The notes below the pieces were generated by a model that was not told where the DNA came from, made no database searches, and saw only the letters and a program-made list of their open reading frames with translations. From assembly GCA_963807005.1 (NCBI GenBank), contig CAWDZK010000002.1, positions 62,001 through 126,000 of the forward strand: a stretch of 64,000 nucleotides of DNA. The letters are read 5' to 3'. The DNA is from CAWDZK01 sp963807005 (lineage in GTDB: Bacteria; Actinomycetota; Actinomycetes; JACCUZ01). Shown piece by piece: positions 56,291 through 64,000 of this stretch (position 1 is the stretch's first letter; the number at the start of each line of letters is the position of its first letter). The position numbers were made by a program, and so were the translations under genes.

Positions 56291-56362
56291 CACGGACGAC
56301 GGCACAACGACCCGGTCCCGGCGCCGGAACGAGCCTGGGGCCGGGTTGCGCCGTCGTTGGTG
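56291..56362. repeat. Hairpin repeat, copy B
   Basis: Second copy of the 72-base unit. Shares GACGGCACAACGACC, GGAAC, AGCCTGGG and CGGGTTGCGCCGTCG with copy A. Differences on one arm are only partly matched on the other, so it is a diverged rather than a selected pair. Confidence 0.78.
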
Positions 56363-56431
56363 CCCGGCCGGTGGACCCGGCCGGGCTGTGCCACCGGGTG
56401 TGGCACCGCCGGCGCGCCGGCAGACGAACGA

Positions 56432-56469
56432 CCGCAGGGGCGCACCGGCGTACCGGTGCGCCCCTGCGG
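56432..56469. terminator. Perfect 17-bp terminator hairpin
   Basis: CCGCAGGGGCGCACCGG (56432-56448) pairs with 56453-56469 around the loop CGTA. It is 12 bases beyond the stop of the minus-strand secreted protein gene. Confidence 0.75.
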
Positions 56470-56480
56470 GTGCGGGCTCG

Positions 56481-57161
56481 TCAGCCCAGTCGGGCCAGCT
56501 TCGCGTTCGCGGTCTTGACCGACGCGATGGTCGGGTCGACCTCGTAGGTCGCGTCCTGGCCGCCGATCCGCCACGCCACGATCGACACCGCGTCGCCGCG
56601 GCGCGTCACGCCGAGCCACTCGAAGGTGCCCTCGAGCGCGTCCTTGTCCGACTTGAAGACGAAGGAGAAGTACGAGCCACGTCCGGCCTCGACCTCGACC
56701 GGCCGCCGCTTGTCGGTGAACAGGAGCGTGCCCTTCGCCGGGACGTTGTCGCCGGTGTGCGAGCGCCAGCCCTTGATCTCGGCGTAGGCGTCCTTGGCCG
56801 CCGCCGCGTCGGCGAAGGTCAGGACGACGTTGGTCGCCTGACCACCGGCGATCGCGAAGTCGCGGCGGGCCTTGTCCTCGAACCCGAGGGCCTTGAGAGC
56901 CGCCGGCTGGGCGTTGCTCACCCGTCGGTGCCGGGTCGCGACCCGGGCCCAGTCCTGTTCCTGGTTCGGGACCGGCATCTGACCGGCCCGCAGGAGGGCG
57001 TCGTTGGGGTCGACCGCGGTCGAGACGGTGACGCTGCCCTCGTCGGCTGCCGCGCTGCCGGCCAGGGCACCGGTCATGACGCCGGCGGTGACAGCGCTGG
57101 TCGCGAGCACGGCGGCGGCGATCGTCGCGGGACGACGGGTGCGTGCGATGGAGCGGGACAT
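56481..57161 (-). CDS. Secreted protein of unknown function
   Basis: 226 residues. Signal peptide RPATIAAAVLATSAVTAGVMTGALAGSAAA after a basic head. The mature part has RDFAIAGGQATNVVLTFADAAAAKDAYAEIKGW, FTDKRRPVEVEAGRGSYFSFVFKSDKD, TFEWLGVTRRGDAVSIVAWRIGGQDATYEVDP, a beta-rich fold like sensor or PknH-like extracellular domains of actinobacteria. I do not know its role. GAGGAG lies about 7 bases before ATG 57161. A perfect terminator follows. Confidence 0.78.
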   Translation of the reverse strand: MSRSIARTRRPATIAAAVLATSAVTAGVMTGALAGSAAADEGSVTVSTAVDPNDALLRAGQMPVPNQEQDWARVATRHRRVSNAQPAALKALGFEDKARRDFAIAGGQATNVVLTFADAAAAKDAYAEIKGWRSHTGDNVPAKGTLLFTDKRRPVEVEAGRGSYFSFVFKSDKDALEGTFEWLGVTRRGDAVSIVAWRIGGQDATYEVDPTIASVKTANAKLARLG

Positions 57162-57287
57162 CGTGGTCTCCTCTGTGGCCCGGGAGGGCCGGTTCCGCCC
57201 GGGCCTCTCCCGGACGCTGCAGAGGTGATGACGCCCCACCCGTACGGCAGGTTGCAGGGGTGGACTGTGACGCAGGCCACGCCCCCC

Positions 57288-57866
57288 TCAGAGGAAGCGG
57301 ACCGGGTCGAACTCGTCGATCGGGATGATGCGGACCCGCGGCAGGACCCCGGTGAAGCAGCGCACGTCGTCCTCGAGGTCGAAGACCTCCAGGCCCTTGT
57401 CGACGAGCTCGGTGAGCCGGAGGTTGACGAACTCGCGGAAGCCCAGCAGCCCGACCCGGCGGTCGCCGCCCAGGAGCGCCTCGACCTGAGGCAGGAAGTC
57501 GCCGTCATGGCTGGCGAGGAGGACGTCTCCCTCGCGGTCGCCGATCGCGTCGAGCGTGCGCTGCACCGCCATGTCGACGACCTTCTGGCCGGGGTCCCCG
57601 GCGAGCGGGATCGGCCGGTACTGCATCGCCAGCAGCGCCGACACGAACGGCATGGGGACGTGCCCGTTCGTGGCGTTGAGGAAGAACAGCCCCTTGACCG
57701 GCTGCCCCCACCGCGCCTCGGCGAACTCGCGCACCCGCTCCCAGCGGGGACGCTCGTCGGGGTTGGGGCGGCGGTTGAGCACCGACATGCCGAGGGTGGC
57801 GTCGATGTTCTCGCCGTCGACGACGAGGTAGGTGGTGCGCTCGGTCCCGCTCGCGCTGTCCGTCAT
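57288..57866 (-). CDS. NYN-domain ribonuclease-like protein
   Basis: 192 residues. TYLVVDGENIDATLGMSVL (first catalytic Asp), VKGLFFLNATNG, QKVVDMAVQRTLDAI, DVLLASHDGDFLPQVEALLGGDRRVGLLGFREFVNLRL contains the Asp pair of a PIN/NYN nuclease site. The family cuts RNA, often as part of decay or toxin systems. TAGGCT on the minus strand ends 6 bases before ATG 57866, so it is probably leaderless. Confidence 0.87.
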   Translation of the reverse strand: MTDSASGTERTTYLVVDGENIDATLGMSVLNRRPNPDERPRWERVREFAEARWGQPVKGLFFLNATNGHVPMPFVSALLAMQYRPIPLAGDPGQKVVDMAVQRTLDAIGDREGDVLLASHDGDFLPQVEALLGGDRRVGLLGFREFVNLRLTELVDKGLEVFDLEDDVRCFTGVLPRVRIIPIDEFDPVRFL

Positions 57867-57872
57867 GCCGCG

Positions 57873-57878
57873 AGCCTA
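57873..57878 (-). promoter_or_regulatory. -10 hexamer TAGGCT of the NYN gene
   Basis: Minus strand; 6 bases to ATG 57866. Confidence 0.5.
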
Positions 57879-57911
57879 GGCCGTACGCCGGGGCAACCGG
57901 CCCTGCGGCGC

Positions 57912-59238
57912 TCAGGCGCCGAGGGCGCGCCAGACGCCGGCGCCGGCGACCCCGTCCACGGGCCAGCCGCGGGCGCGTTCGAGCTTCTTCACCTTGCGCT
58001 TGGTGAGCGGACCGAAGTAGCCGGTCCGGTACTTCTTCTTCATCCGCAGCGAGGTCTGCAGGGCCTTCACCGCGACGCCGCGGTCGCCCTTGCGCAGGGT
58101 GGTCCAGGTGAACTTGGTGATGCCCGAGCGGACGGGCACCTTGATGACCTGCCCGACCCGGATCGTGTCGCTGCGGAGCTTGCTGGCGGACCGGATGGCC
58201 GGGACCGACGACCGCCACACCTTGGCGATCCGGGACAGCGAGTCGCCCTTGCGCACCCGGTAGCGCATCGCCGACGGCAGCGACCGGGCCGCGGTCACGG
58301 TCTGGGTGCCGGACGTGACCGGCTGCGCGGGAGCGGGAGCGGCGGTCGGCGACCGCACCGCTGACCAGGTCGCAGGTGTCGTGGTGCCGGTCGCCGGGAG
58401 ACCGTGCGCCTTCTGGAAGGCCACCAGCGCGGCGTAGGTGAGCGGTCCGAAGTACCCCGTCACGGGGGTCACCCCGAGCAGCTGCTGCAGCTGGGTGACG
58501 TAGGGGCTGGTGACACCCTGGCTCAGCAGCGGTGTCCCGGTCAGCGACGCAGGGCTGACCGGCACCGGGCACGGGGCGCTGCGCGGGCCGGAGTACGGCG
58601 GCGCCGGAGTGCCCACCACCTCGACGCACGGCCCGTAGTCGACGGCCGCGGCCTTGCCGGTCCACCAGGAGCTGCGCTTCATCGCGCCGGCCCAGTCCAG
58701 CGAGATGTGGATGTGGTCGGCGTGCGACTCACCGCCGTTGTACTTCCGCCAGCCCGCGGACGCGCGGTACGAGCTCCAGATCTGCCTGTTGTAGATGACG
58801 TACATGACACCGAGCCGGCGGGCGTTGTACCCGGCCATCCCGTTGGGTCCGGGTGCGAGCAGCCAGGCGAGGAACTGGTCCGCGACCGCCTTCTCGGCGG
58901 GGACCGCGGAGTTCAGTCCCCAGTCCCAGGCCCGGCCCTCCTTGTGCTCGCTGGTCCCGCCGATCGAGCAGCCCCGGGTGACCCCGAGGTCTCGGCCGCC
59001 GTACGTCGCGAGCAGCAGGTTGCGCAGCGCGTCCAGCCCGGGCTTGACCACGGCGTCGCAGGACACCTGCGGGAGGTAGGGCGAGAACCCCTCGACGACG
59101 GCCGGCGCGGCAGCTTTCGGGCACCGGATCGGCGACGGCGGCGTGGGCGACGGACCCGACCCCGAGGAGCAGGGCTCCCACGAGGGTTCCGGCGAGCGTG
59201 CGCAGGGCGGGGCGGACGGTGTGGTGGACCCAAGGCAT
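57912..59238 (-). pseudogene. Secreted cell-wall protein with LysM and two peptidoglycan-binding domains, frameshifted near the N-terminus
   Basis: From ATG 59238 a signal peptide (TLAGTLVGALLLGVGSVAHA) is read; the frame breaks near 59115-59122. The next frame carries AAAPAVVEGFSPYLP and the rest to 57912. Removing one base in CCCGAAAGC joins them. Mature parts: a D-Ala-D-Ala-peptidase-like fold with GGTSEHKEGRAWDWG and GGESHADHIHISLDW (zinc His-x-x-His), PG_binding_1 (VTQLQQLLGVTPVTGYFGPLTYAALVAFQ), LysM (YRVRKGDSLSRIAKVW), and a second PG_binding_1 (ALQTSLRMKKKYRTGYFGPLTKRK). It would bind and trim peptidoglycan outside the cell. Confidence 0.83.
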
Positions 59239-59444
59239 CGGGACGGGAGCTCCTGGAGGCGGTCGTGGACACGATCACGATCATGGTCGGCCGTCCCAGG
59301 CACCACCTGAACCCCTCTTGTCCCACAAGCGGGTAAAACTTGACCAATCGGGCGGTGCGTCGCCTTGCGCCGGAGGGCCACGCGTGCCGTCGGCGTCCAG
59401 AACTCGCTCGGTGCCCGACCCGAACGGCTGCCAGACTACGGCGG

Positions 59445-60389
59445 GTGAGCGACGCTGCGCCGGGCCCGACGCCGGCGGAGCAGACCCGTTACGACGCGCT
59501 CTCCGACGAGGTGGTCGCGCTCTACTCCCTCGGCCGGTACGACCAGGCGCTGGAGCGGCTCGCGGCAGACAGCGCCGGCCTGGAGCACTGGACGGCCGAC
59601 CTCGCGCACCTCACCGCCTGCCTGCAGTCGGTGGCCGGCCGGCCCGAGGAGGCGCTGGCCACCCTGCGCCTGGCCCTGGACCAGGGCGACTGGTGGTCTC
59701 GGCGGATCCTCGTGGAGGACGACGACCTCGCCGCCGTCCGCGCGCTTCCTGCCTTCGACGCGCTGGTACGCGAGGCGGAGGCCAGGGCAGCCGCCTACAA
59801 CGCCTCGGCACCGCTCGAGCCCCCGGTGCTGCTGCGGCCGGCTCGCGCCGCCCGCGGCGTCGCGGTGGTGCTGCACGGCTCGGGACAACGGGCCGGACCG
59901 ACCGCCGGGACCTGGTCGGCCGCGACCGCCGAGGGCTACGCCGTGCTGGCCGTCGCCTCCAGCCAGCGCAGCACGCCGACGCACACCAGCTGGCCGGACC
60001 AGGGCACGGCCGCCCGGGACGTCCGGCACGCGCTGACCTTCCTCGACGACGACCTCCGTGCTCTCCCGTTGCTGGCCGGCGGGTTCTCGGCCGGCGGTCG
60101 GGCCGCCCTGCTCTGGGCGCTCACGGCGGAGCCGGTGCCGGTCGCCCGGCTGCTGGTGGTCGCGCCGGCGGTCGTGCCGGAGCAGCTGCCGGCCGAGCCG
60201 GCCGACCGGGTGCCCGGTCTCGTGCTGCTGGGCGCAGACGACCACCTCGCCGGCCCGGTGCAGGCGATGGCGGGCCGGCTGGAGGCGGCCGGGCTGCGGC
60301 TGGAGACCGTCGACGGCCTCGAGCACCGCTACCCCGACGACTTCGCCGCCAGGCTGGTCGCCGAGCTCGACCAGGTCACGCCTGGTTGA
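59445..60389 (+). CDS. Alpha/beta hydrolase with N-terminal helical repeat region
   Basis: 314 residues. The first 130 are helical and TPR-like (VALYSLGRYDQALERLAADS, ACLQSVAGRPEEALATLRLALDQGDW). The second part is a small alpha/beta hydrolase: RGVAVVLHGSGQRAG, LPLLAGGFSAGGRAALLWAL with the nucleophile Ser in GFSAGG, VPGLVLLGADDHLAGPVQAMA with the Asp, and DGLEHRYPDDF with the His. Similar to dienelactone-hydrolase-type esterases. Substrate unknown. GTG 59445. Confidence 0.83.
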   Translation: MSDAAPGPTPAEQTRYDALSDEVVALYSLGRYDQALERLAADSAGLEHWTADLAHLTACLQSVAGRPEEALATLRLALDQGDWWSRRILVEDDDLAAVRALPAFDALVREAEARAAAYNASAPLEPPVLLRPARAARGVAVVLHGSGQRAGPTAGTWSAATAEGYAVLAVASSQRSTPTHTSWPDQGTAARDVRHALTFLDDDLRALPLLAGGFSAGGRAALLWALTAEPVPVARLLVVAPAVVPEQLPAEPADRVPGLVLLGADDHLAGPVQAMAGRLEAAGLRLETVDGLEHRYPDDFAARLVAELDQVTPG

Positions 60390-60419
60390 GCCCGGGCAGC
60401 GACCGACCGGATCACTCGC

Positions 60420-60941
60420 TCAGCCGGTAGCGGGCCTCTCCACGTCCGGCAGGGTCAGCCACTCGGCGAAGGTCAGCTGCCGGTGCTTGCCGACGCCCAG
60501 GTACCGCGGGGCCGTGAACGGCCACTCGTCGGAGATCCACCGCGGCACCAGGTCGTCGAGCGCCGCCTCCGTGTCCGACCCGACGAGCCGGTCGACGACC
60601 CACCACGAGATCTCCGCGTCGGCGCCCTGCTTCTCCGCCGGGTCGACGTACACGCAGCCGAGCAGCTCGGTCTCGTCACTGTCGAGCAGCGCGTAGTTGA
60701 ACGACTCGTGGGCTTCGATCTCCCGCTCGTGCCGGGCCAGGTCCTCGCGGTCCTGCTCATGGGTCATCGTGGCCGGCGGCCAGCCCCACGCCGGTCCGAA
60801 GACCGAGAACAGCCGCTCCTGCGAGCCCATGACCGCTGGCATGTCGATGTCGGCGTCGCTCTCGCGGATCGGCCGCAGGTGCTCGCCGGTGGCGAGCTCG
60901 ACGCGGGCCGGGTGGACGAAGTCGTCGGGCAGCCACGGCAT
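60420..60941 (-). CDS. GNAT-like acetyltransferase
   Basis: 173 residues. HLRPIRESDADIDMPAVMGSQERLFSVFGPAWGWPP, FNYALLDSDETELLGCVYVDPAEKQGADAEISWWVVDRL are GNAT strands 1-5; the acetyl-CoA loop R/Q-x-x-G-x-G/A is not evident after SWWVVD, so it may be a degenerate member. TAGGCT 7 bases upstream on the minus strand fixes ATG 60941. Confidence 0.75.
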   Translation of the reverse strand: MPWLPDDFVHPARVELATGEHLRPIRESDADIDMPAVMGSQERLFSVFGPAWGWPPATMTHEQDREDLARHEREIEAHESFNYALLDSDETELLGCVYVDPAEKQGADAEISWWVVDRLVGSDTEAALDDLVPRWISDEWPFTAPRYLGVGKHRQLTFAEWLTLPDVERPATG

Positions 60942-60948
60942 GCCGCGG

Positions 60949-60954
60949 AGCCTA
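60949..60954 (-). promoter_or_regulatory. -10 hexamer TAGGCT of the gene at 60941
   Basis: Minus strand; 7 bases to ATG 60941. Confidence 0.5.
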
Positions 60955-61001
60955 TGACGGTCACGGCTCGCGGCGCACCGGCTCGCTGACGGCAGCGAAG
61001 G

Positions 61002-61745
61002 TCAGCGCGCGGTCCAGCCGCCGTCCATCGCCAGCGAGGCGCCGTTGACGTACGCCGCGTGCGGGCCGGCCACCCAGGCGACCAGCTCGGCCACCTCGGT
61101 CGGCTCGACCAGCCGCTTGATGGCGGTCTCGGTGAGCATGACCTTCTCGACGACCTCGGACTCGGGCAGGTCGTGCAGCCGCGCCTGGTCGGCGATCTGC
61201 TTCTCCACCAGCGGGGTCCGCACGTAGCCGGGGTTGACGCAGTTGCTGGTGACGCCGCGCTCGCCGCCCTCCAGCGCCACCACCTTGGACAGCCCCTCGA
61301 GCGCGTGCTTGGCCGCGACGTAGGCCGACTTGAACGGCGAGGCGACCAGCCCGTGCACCGACGAGATGTTGACGACCCGACCGAACCCGCGCTCGTACAT
61401 GCCGGGCAACGCGGCCCGCACCAGCAGGAACGGCGCCTCCACCATCAGGGCGAGGATGGCTGCGAACCGGTCCGGCGGGAACTCGTGCACCGGCGCGACG
61501 TGCTGGATGCCGGCGTTGTTGACGACGACGTCGACGTCGAAGGACAGCGTGGCCAGTGCGGCGGTGTCGGCCAGGTCGACCTGCCACGCATCCCCCCCGA
61601 CGTCGCCGGCGACCTTCTCGGCTGCCTCGCCGTCGACGTCGGCCACCACGACGTGCAGCCCGTCCCCCGCGAGTCGCCGCGCGACGGCGGCGCCGATGCC
61701 GCTGGCGCCCCCGGTGACCAGCGCGCGGCGGGTGCGCCCGGTCAC
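61002..61745 (-). CDS. 3-hydroxybutyrate dehydrogenase (SDR family)
   Basis: 247 residues. NAD site TGGASGIGAAVA, VVNNAGIQHVAPVHEFP, catalytic Ser in NISSVHGLVASPFKSAYVAAKHALEGL (Y-x-x-x-K), NCVNPGYVRTPLVEKQIADQA. The HVAPVHEFP segment and VEKQIADQA are typical of D-beta-hydroxybutyrate dehydrogenases. Oxidises 3-hydroxybutyrate to acetoacetate. The GTG start overlaps the stop of the transporter gene (GTGA), so import and oxidation are coupled. Confidence 0.9.
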   Translation of the reverse strand: MTGRTRRALVTGGASGIGAAVARRLAGDGLHVVVADVDGEAAEKVAGDVGGDAWQVDLADTAALATLSFDVDVVVNNAGIQHVAPVHEFPPDRFAAILALMVEAPFLLVRAALPGMYERGFGRVVNISSVHGLVASPFKSAYVAAKHALEGLSKVVALEGGERGVTSNCVNPGYVRTPLVEKQIADQARLHDLPESEVVEKVMLTETAIKRLVEPTEVAELVAWVAGPHAAYVNGASLAMDGGWTAR

Positions 61746-63109
61746 CGGGCTGCGCTGCCGACGACCCGGCTCGCGGCGACGTCGTCGAGGTCGATGACCT
61801 TCTCCTCGTCGGACATGACGCGGTGGTCCGGCATGGCCAGCAGGGCAACCATCGCCACCGCGCAGCAGCCGACGATGTACCAGCTGATCCAGGTGCTCGA
61901 CCCGGTCTCCTGCAGGATCTTCGCGGCGATCAGCGGTGCGGGGCCGCCGGCGATGACCGAGGCCAGCTGGTAGCCCAGCCCCGCACCGGAGTACCGGACG
62001 TTGGTGCCGAACCGCTCGGCGATCAGCGCGGCCTGCGGGCCGTACTGCATGTCGTGGAAGATCAGCGACGCGACGATCGCGAGCAGCACGAAGCCGGCCT
62101 TCCCGGTGTCGAGCAGGCCGTAGTACGGAAACGCGAACAGCGCGGTGCCGACGATCCCGATGCCGTACATGAGGCGGCGGCCGATCAGGTCGGAGACGTA
62201 GCCGAACAGGGGCACCGACACCAGGCCCAGGGCCGCGGCGACCAGGGTGTAGTTGAGCAGGTTGCCCTTGTCCAGCCCGACCTTCTCCACGCCGTACGTG
62301 AGCACGAACGTGATGAACAGGTAGAACGGCGCCTGCTCGGACAGCCGCACGAACGCCGAGGTGAGGATCTCCCGCGGCTGGGTCCGGATCACCTCGAGCA
62401 CCGGCTGCTTGACGACCGTCTGGCTCTTGCGGACCGCCGCGAACTCCGGGCTCTCCAGCACGCGCAGCCGCACGTAGAGCCCGATCAGGACCAGGACGGC
62501 GCTGACGAGGAACGGCAGCCGCCAGGCCCAGGCGAGGAAGCCGTCACCGGCCCACGCTTCGACGATCTTCACCGCGGCGGTGGCGAGCAGCAGGCCCATG
62601 GGCACGCCCATCTGCGGGAAGCTGGCCATCAGGCCGCGCCGCTTGCGCGAGCCCCACTCCATCGCGAGCAGGACCGACCCGCCCCACTCGCCGCCCACAC
62701 CGATGCCCTGGGCGACCCGCAGCAGCACGAGCAGGACCGGCGCGAGCACGCCGATCGTCGCGTACGTCGGCAGGCAGCCGATGAGGAACGTGCCGATGCC
62801 CATGAGCAGCAGGGTCGCGACCAGGGTGCCCTTGCGCCCGATCCGGTCGCCGAAGTGGCCGAAGATCGCAGCACCGATCGGGCGGGCGGCGAAGCCGACG
62901 AACTGGGTGCCGTACGACAACAAGATGCCGGCGAAGCGGGACTGGTCCGGGAAGAACAGCTGCGGGAAGACCAGGGCGGCAGCGGTGCCGTAGAGGAAGA
63001 AGTCGTACCACTCGATGCTGGTGCCCACGGTGCTCGCGAACACGGCTCGACGCCGCTGGCCACGTGTCACAGCGGCCTGGTCCACCGCGCTCCCGACCGT
63101 CCCGGACAT
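61742..63109 (-). CDS. MFS transporter, metabolite:H+ symporter family
   Basis: 455 residues, 12 segments. VFASTVGTSIEWYDFFLYGTAAALVF, RPIGAAIFGHFGDRIGRKGTLVATLLLMGIGTFLIGCLP, LRVAQGIGVGGEWGGSVLLAMEW are the MHS marks (ShiA/ProP/KgtP group), which import carboxylates, betaines or shikimate with protons. Given the coupled dehydrogenase I infer 3-hydroxybutyrate or a similar short acid. ATG 63109. Confidence 0.92.
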   Translation of the reverse strand: MSGTVGSAVDQAAVTRGQRRRAVFASTVGTSIEWYDFFLYGTAAALVFPQLFFPDQSRFAGILLSYGTQFVGFAARPIGAAIFGHFGDRIGRKGTLVATLLLMGIGTFLIGCLPTYATIGVLAPVLLVLLRVAQGIGVGGEWGGSVLLAMEWGSRKRRGLMASFPQMGVPMGLLLATAAVKIVEAWAGDGFLAWAWRLPFLVSAVLVLIGLYVRLRVLESPEFAAVRKSQTVVKQPVLEVIRTQPREILTSAFVRLSEQAPFYLFITFVLTYGVEKVGLDKGNLLNYTLVAAALGLVSVPLFGYVSDLIGRRLMYGIGIVGTALFAFPYYGLLDTGKAGFVLLAIVASLIFHDMQYGPQAALIAERFGTNVRYSGAGLGYQLASVIAGGPAPLIAAKILQETGSSTWISWYIVGCCAVAMVALLAMPDHRVMSDEEKVIDLDDVAASRVVGSAAR

Positions 63110-63235
63110 CCGCTACCTCCACCCGTTGGGTGCCTCCGGACCGGTCAGCCCGGAAGGCCATCGGCCACGGTTCCCGGACCGGGCTGTCATGAAACCTTCA
63201 TGTTTGCCCTGGTCTGTGCAGTCCGCGGGTCCTCG

Positions 63236-63241
63236 TAGGGT
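63236..63241 (+). promoter_or_regulatory. -10 hexamer TAGGGT of the methyltransferase gene
   Basis: Seven bases to GTG 63249. Confidence 0.55.
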
Positions 63242-63248
63242 GCCCCGG

Positions 63249-63848
63249 GTGAGCGACGCCAACGCCGAGACCCTGGCGACCTACGAGCGAGTGGCCGGCC
63301 TCTACCGCGAGCGGACCGTCCGTCGTGACGACAAGTCCGGCGACCTCGTCGGGCTGGTGACCACGCACGCCCCTGCGGGCGCGAGCGTGCTGGAGGTGGG
63401 GAGCGGCCCCGGACACGACGCGCATCGACTCGAGGCGCACGGCTTCGCGGTCCGGCGGACCGACGCGACCCGGGCGTTCGTCGAGATGCTGCGCGCCGAC
63501 GGGCACCAGGCGGACGTGCTCGACGTCCGCACCGACGACCTCGGCGGCCCGTACGACGTCGTGTTCGCCCACGCCGTGCTGCTGCACATCGACCGGGACG
63601 AGCTGCCGCGCGTGCTGCGGCGGCTGCTCGCCGCGGTCCGTCCGGGCGGGCTGCTCGCGATGTCGCTCAAGAAGGGCGACGGCGAGGGGTGGAGCAGCCA
63701 CAAGGTCGAGCGGCCGCGGCACTTCACCTACTGGCGGGCCGAGCCGTTGCGGGACGTGCTGCTCGGCGCGGGGTGGGACCCGTTTTTGCTGGGGCCGACG
63801 GACCCGACGTACGGACCGTGGCTGAAGGTCCTGGCGCGCCGGCCCTGA
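63249..63848 (+). CDS. SAM-dependent methyltransferase (class I)
   Basis: 199 residues. GASVLEVGSGPGHDAHRLEAHGFAVRRTDATRAFVEML contains motif I (E/D-x-G-x-G-x-G) and the acidic residue after strand 2. YDVVFAHAVLLHIDRDELPRVLRRLLAAVRPGGLLAMSLKKGDG is motifs II-III. C-terminal FTYWRAEPLRDVLLGAGWD. Substrate not visible; small-molecule type. Divergent from the MHS transporter. Confidence 0.9.
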   Translation: MSDANAETLATYERVAGLYRERTVRRDDKSGDLVGLVTTHAPAGASVLEVGSGPGHDAHRLEAHGFAVRRTDATRAFVEMLRADGHQADVLDVRTDDLGGPYDVVFAHAVLLHIDRDELPRVLRRLLAAVRPGGLLAMSLKKGDGEGWSSHKVERPRHFTYWRAEPLRDVLLGAGWDPFLLGPTDPTYGPWLKVLARRP

Positions 63849-63864
63849 TCAGGGTCGACCGTGG

Positions 63865-64000
63865 TCAGGCCGCCTGCGGCTCGAGCGCGGAAGGCATCCG
63901 CCGCGAGCGCCGTTCCAGCGCGATCGAGACGGCGAGCACGACCAGACCTGCCGCCGACAGCCCCGCGCCGACGACGGCCGGCGCGGTGTAGCCGTACCCG
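63865..64000 (-). CDS. C-terminus of a membrane protein (probably MFS), 5' part beyond the window
   Basis: The minus strand reads GYTAPAVVGAGLSAAGLVVLAVSIALERR, one hydrophobic segment and a basic tail ending MPSALEPQAA. This fits the last membrane segment of an MFS exporter. Too little remains for a family call. Confidence 0.6.
   Translation of the reverse strand, partial: GYGYTAPAVVGAGLSAAGLVVLAVSIALERRSRRMPSALEPQAA

Larger units (their letters stand above)
56148..56480. other. 333-base non-coding stretch
   Basis: Between the HPF-like gene and the secreted protein gene. It holds copy B of the hairpin repeat and a perfect 17-bp terminator hairpin. I see no reading frame with actinobacterial codon use and no other structure. 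Confidence 0.7.

Noticed and set aside
59445..60389. Toxin-antitoxin or defence role for the NYN, hydrolase and acetyltransferase genes at 57-61 kb
   Set aside because: They are on mixed strands with separate promoters and no partner genes, nuclease-helicase sets or mobile-element marks to suggest a defence island.

Overview
The window is about 64 kb of very GC-rich DNA with strong G/C third-position bias and many GTG starts. It encodes actinobacterial family proteins: HelR-type RNA polymerase recycling ATPase, DUF5302, DUF5522, DUF3817, a DUF3516 helicase and maleylpyruvate-isomerase/DinB-fold proteins. This points to a free-living soil-type actinomycete; I cannot fix the genus. It is ordinary chromosomal sequence without tRNA, rRNA, CRISPR, transposase or phage genes. 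At least 13 genes carry a TANNNT hexamer ending 6-7 bases before the start codon, the mark of leaderless transcripts, and this guided several start choices.

Layout. 1-5 kb: a cut DUF72 gene, a lone adenylate kinase, and an M20 amidohydrolase plus HutF pair for histidine breakdown. 5-15 kb: a GGDEF-EAL protein, an EamA exporter, DUF5302, a secreted amidase, secreted and MFS proteins, and an aldo/keto reductase. 15-26 kb: HelR, a FUSC exporter, two MFS proteins with C-terminal cyclic-nucleotide-binding domains flanking a metallo-beta-lactamase hydrolase, TesB and SURF1/DUF3817. 26-29 kb: an OmpR-type two-component pair whose kinase is frameshifted three times. 30-33 kb: a flavinylation operon (ferric-reductase-like membrane flavoprotein, FMN_bind protein, ApbE). 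33.5-34.6 kb: a 1.1 kb gene-free stretch. 35-46 kb: GH3, SGNH, DinB, a CDF metal exporter, a secreted nuclease, ECF sigma/YCII, and HrpA (frameshifted). 46-57 kb: MarR/MFS efflux, a DUF3516 helicase with a cold-shock-like protein, an AraC-VOC-UvrA-like cassette, and an HPF-like gene between two hairpin repeats. 57-64 kb: a NYN protein, a LysM/peptidoglycan-binding enzyme (frameshifted), a hydrolase, a 3-hydroxybutyrate uptake/oxidation pair, a methyltransferase and a cut MFS gene.

The strongest candidate for something undescribed is the gene-free stretch at 33.5-34.6 kb. It holds ten hairpins every 49-56 bases. On the minus strand all ten are capped by GNRA tetraloops (GCGA, once GUGA), and their stems change sequence while keeping pairing. 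The non-multiple-of-3 spacing excludes a protein repeat. A perfect 11-bp terminator-like hairpin lies at the far end and a cluster of DnaA-box-like words upstream. I read it as a repeat-built structured RNA on the minus strand.

A second candidate is a set of five intergenic palindromes of shared design (C-rich flank, perfect stem, loop, perfect stem, G-rich flank). Two share the loop TGTACCGGTACA with different stems and two share stem sequence with different loops. One lies between divergent genes, where a terminator makes no sense.

Four genes carry apparent frameshifts (six in total). At least one is a one-base change in a G/C run, so residual indel errors in the assembly are a live explanation.
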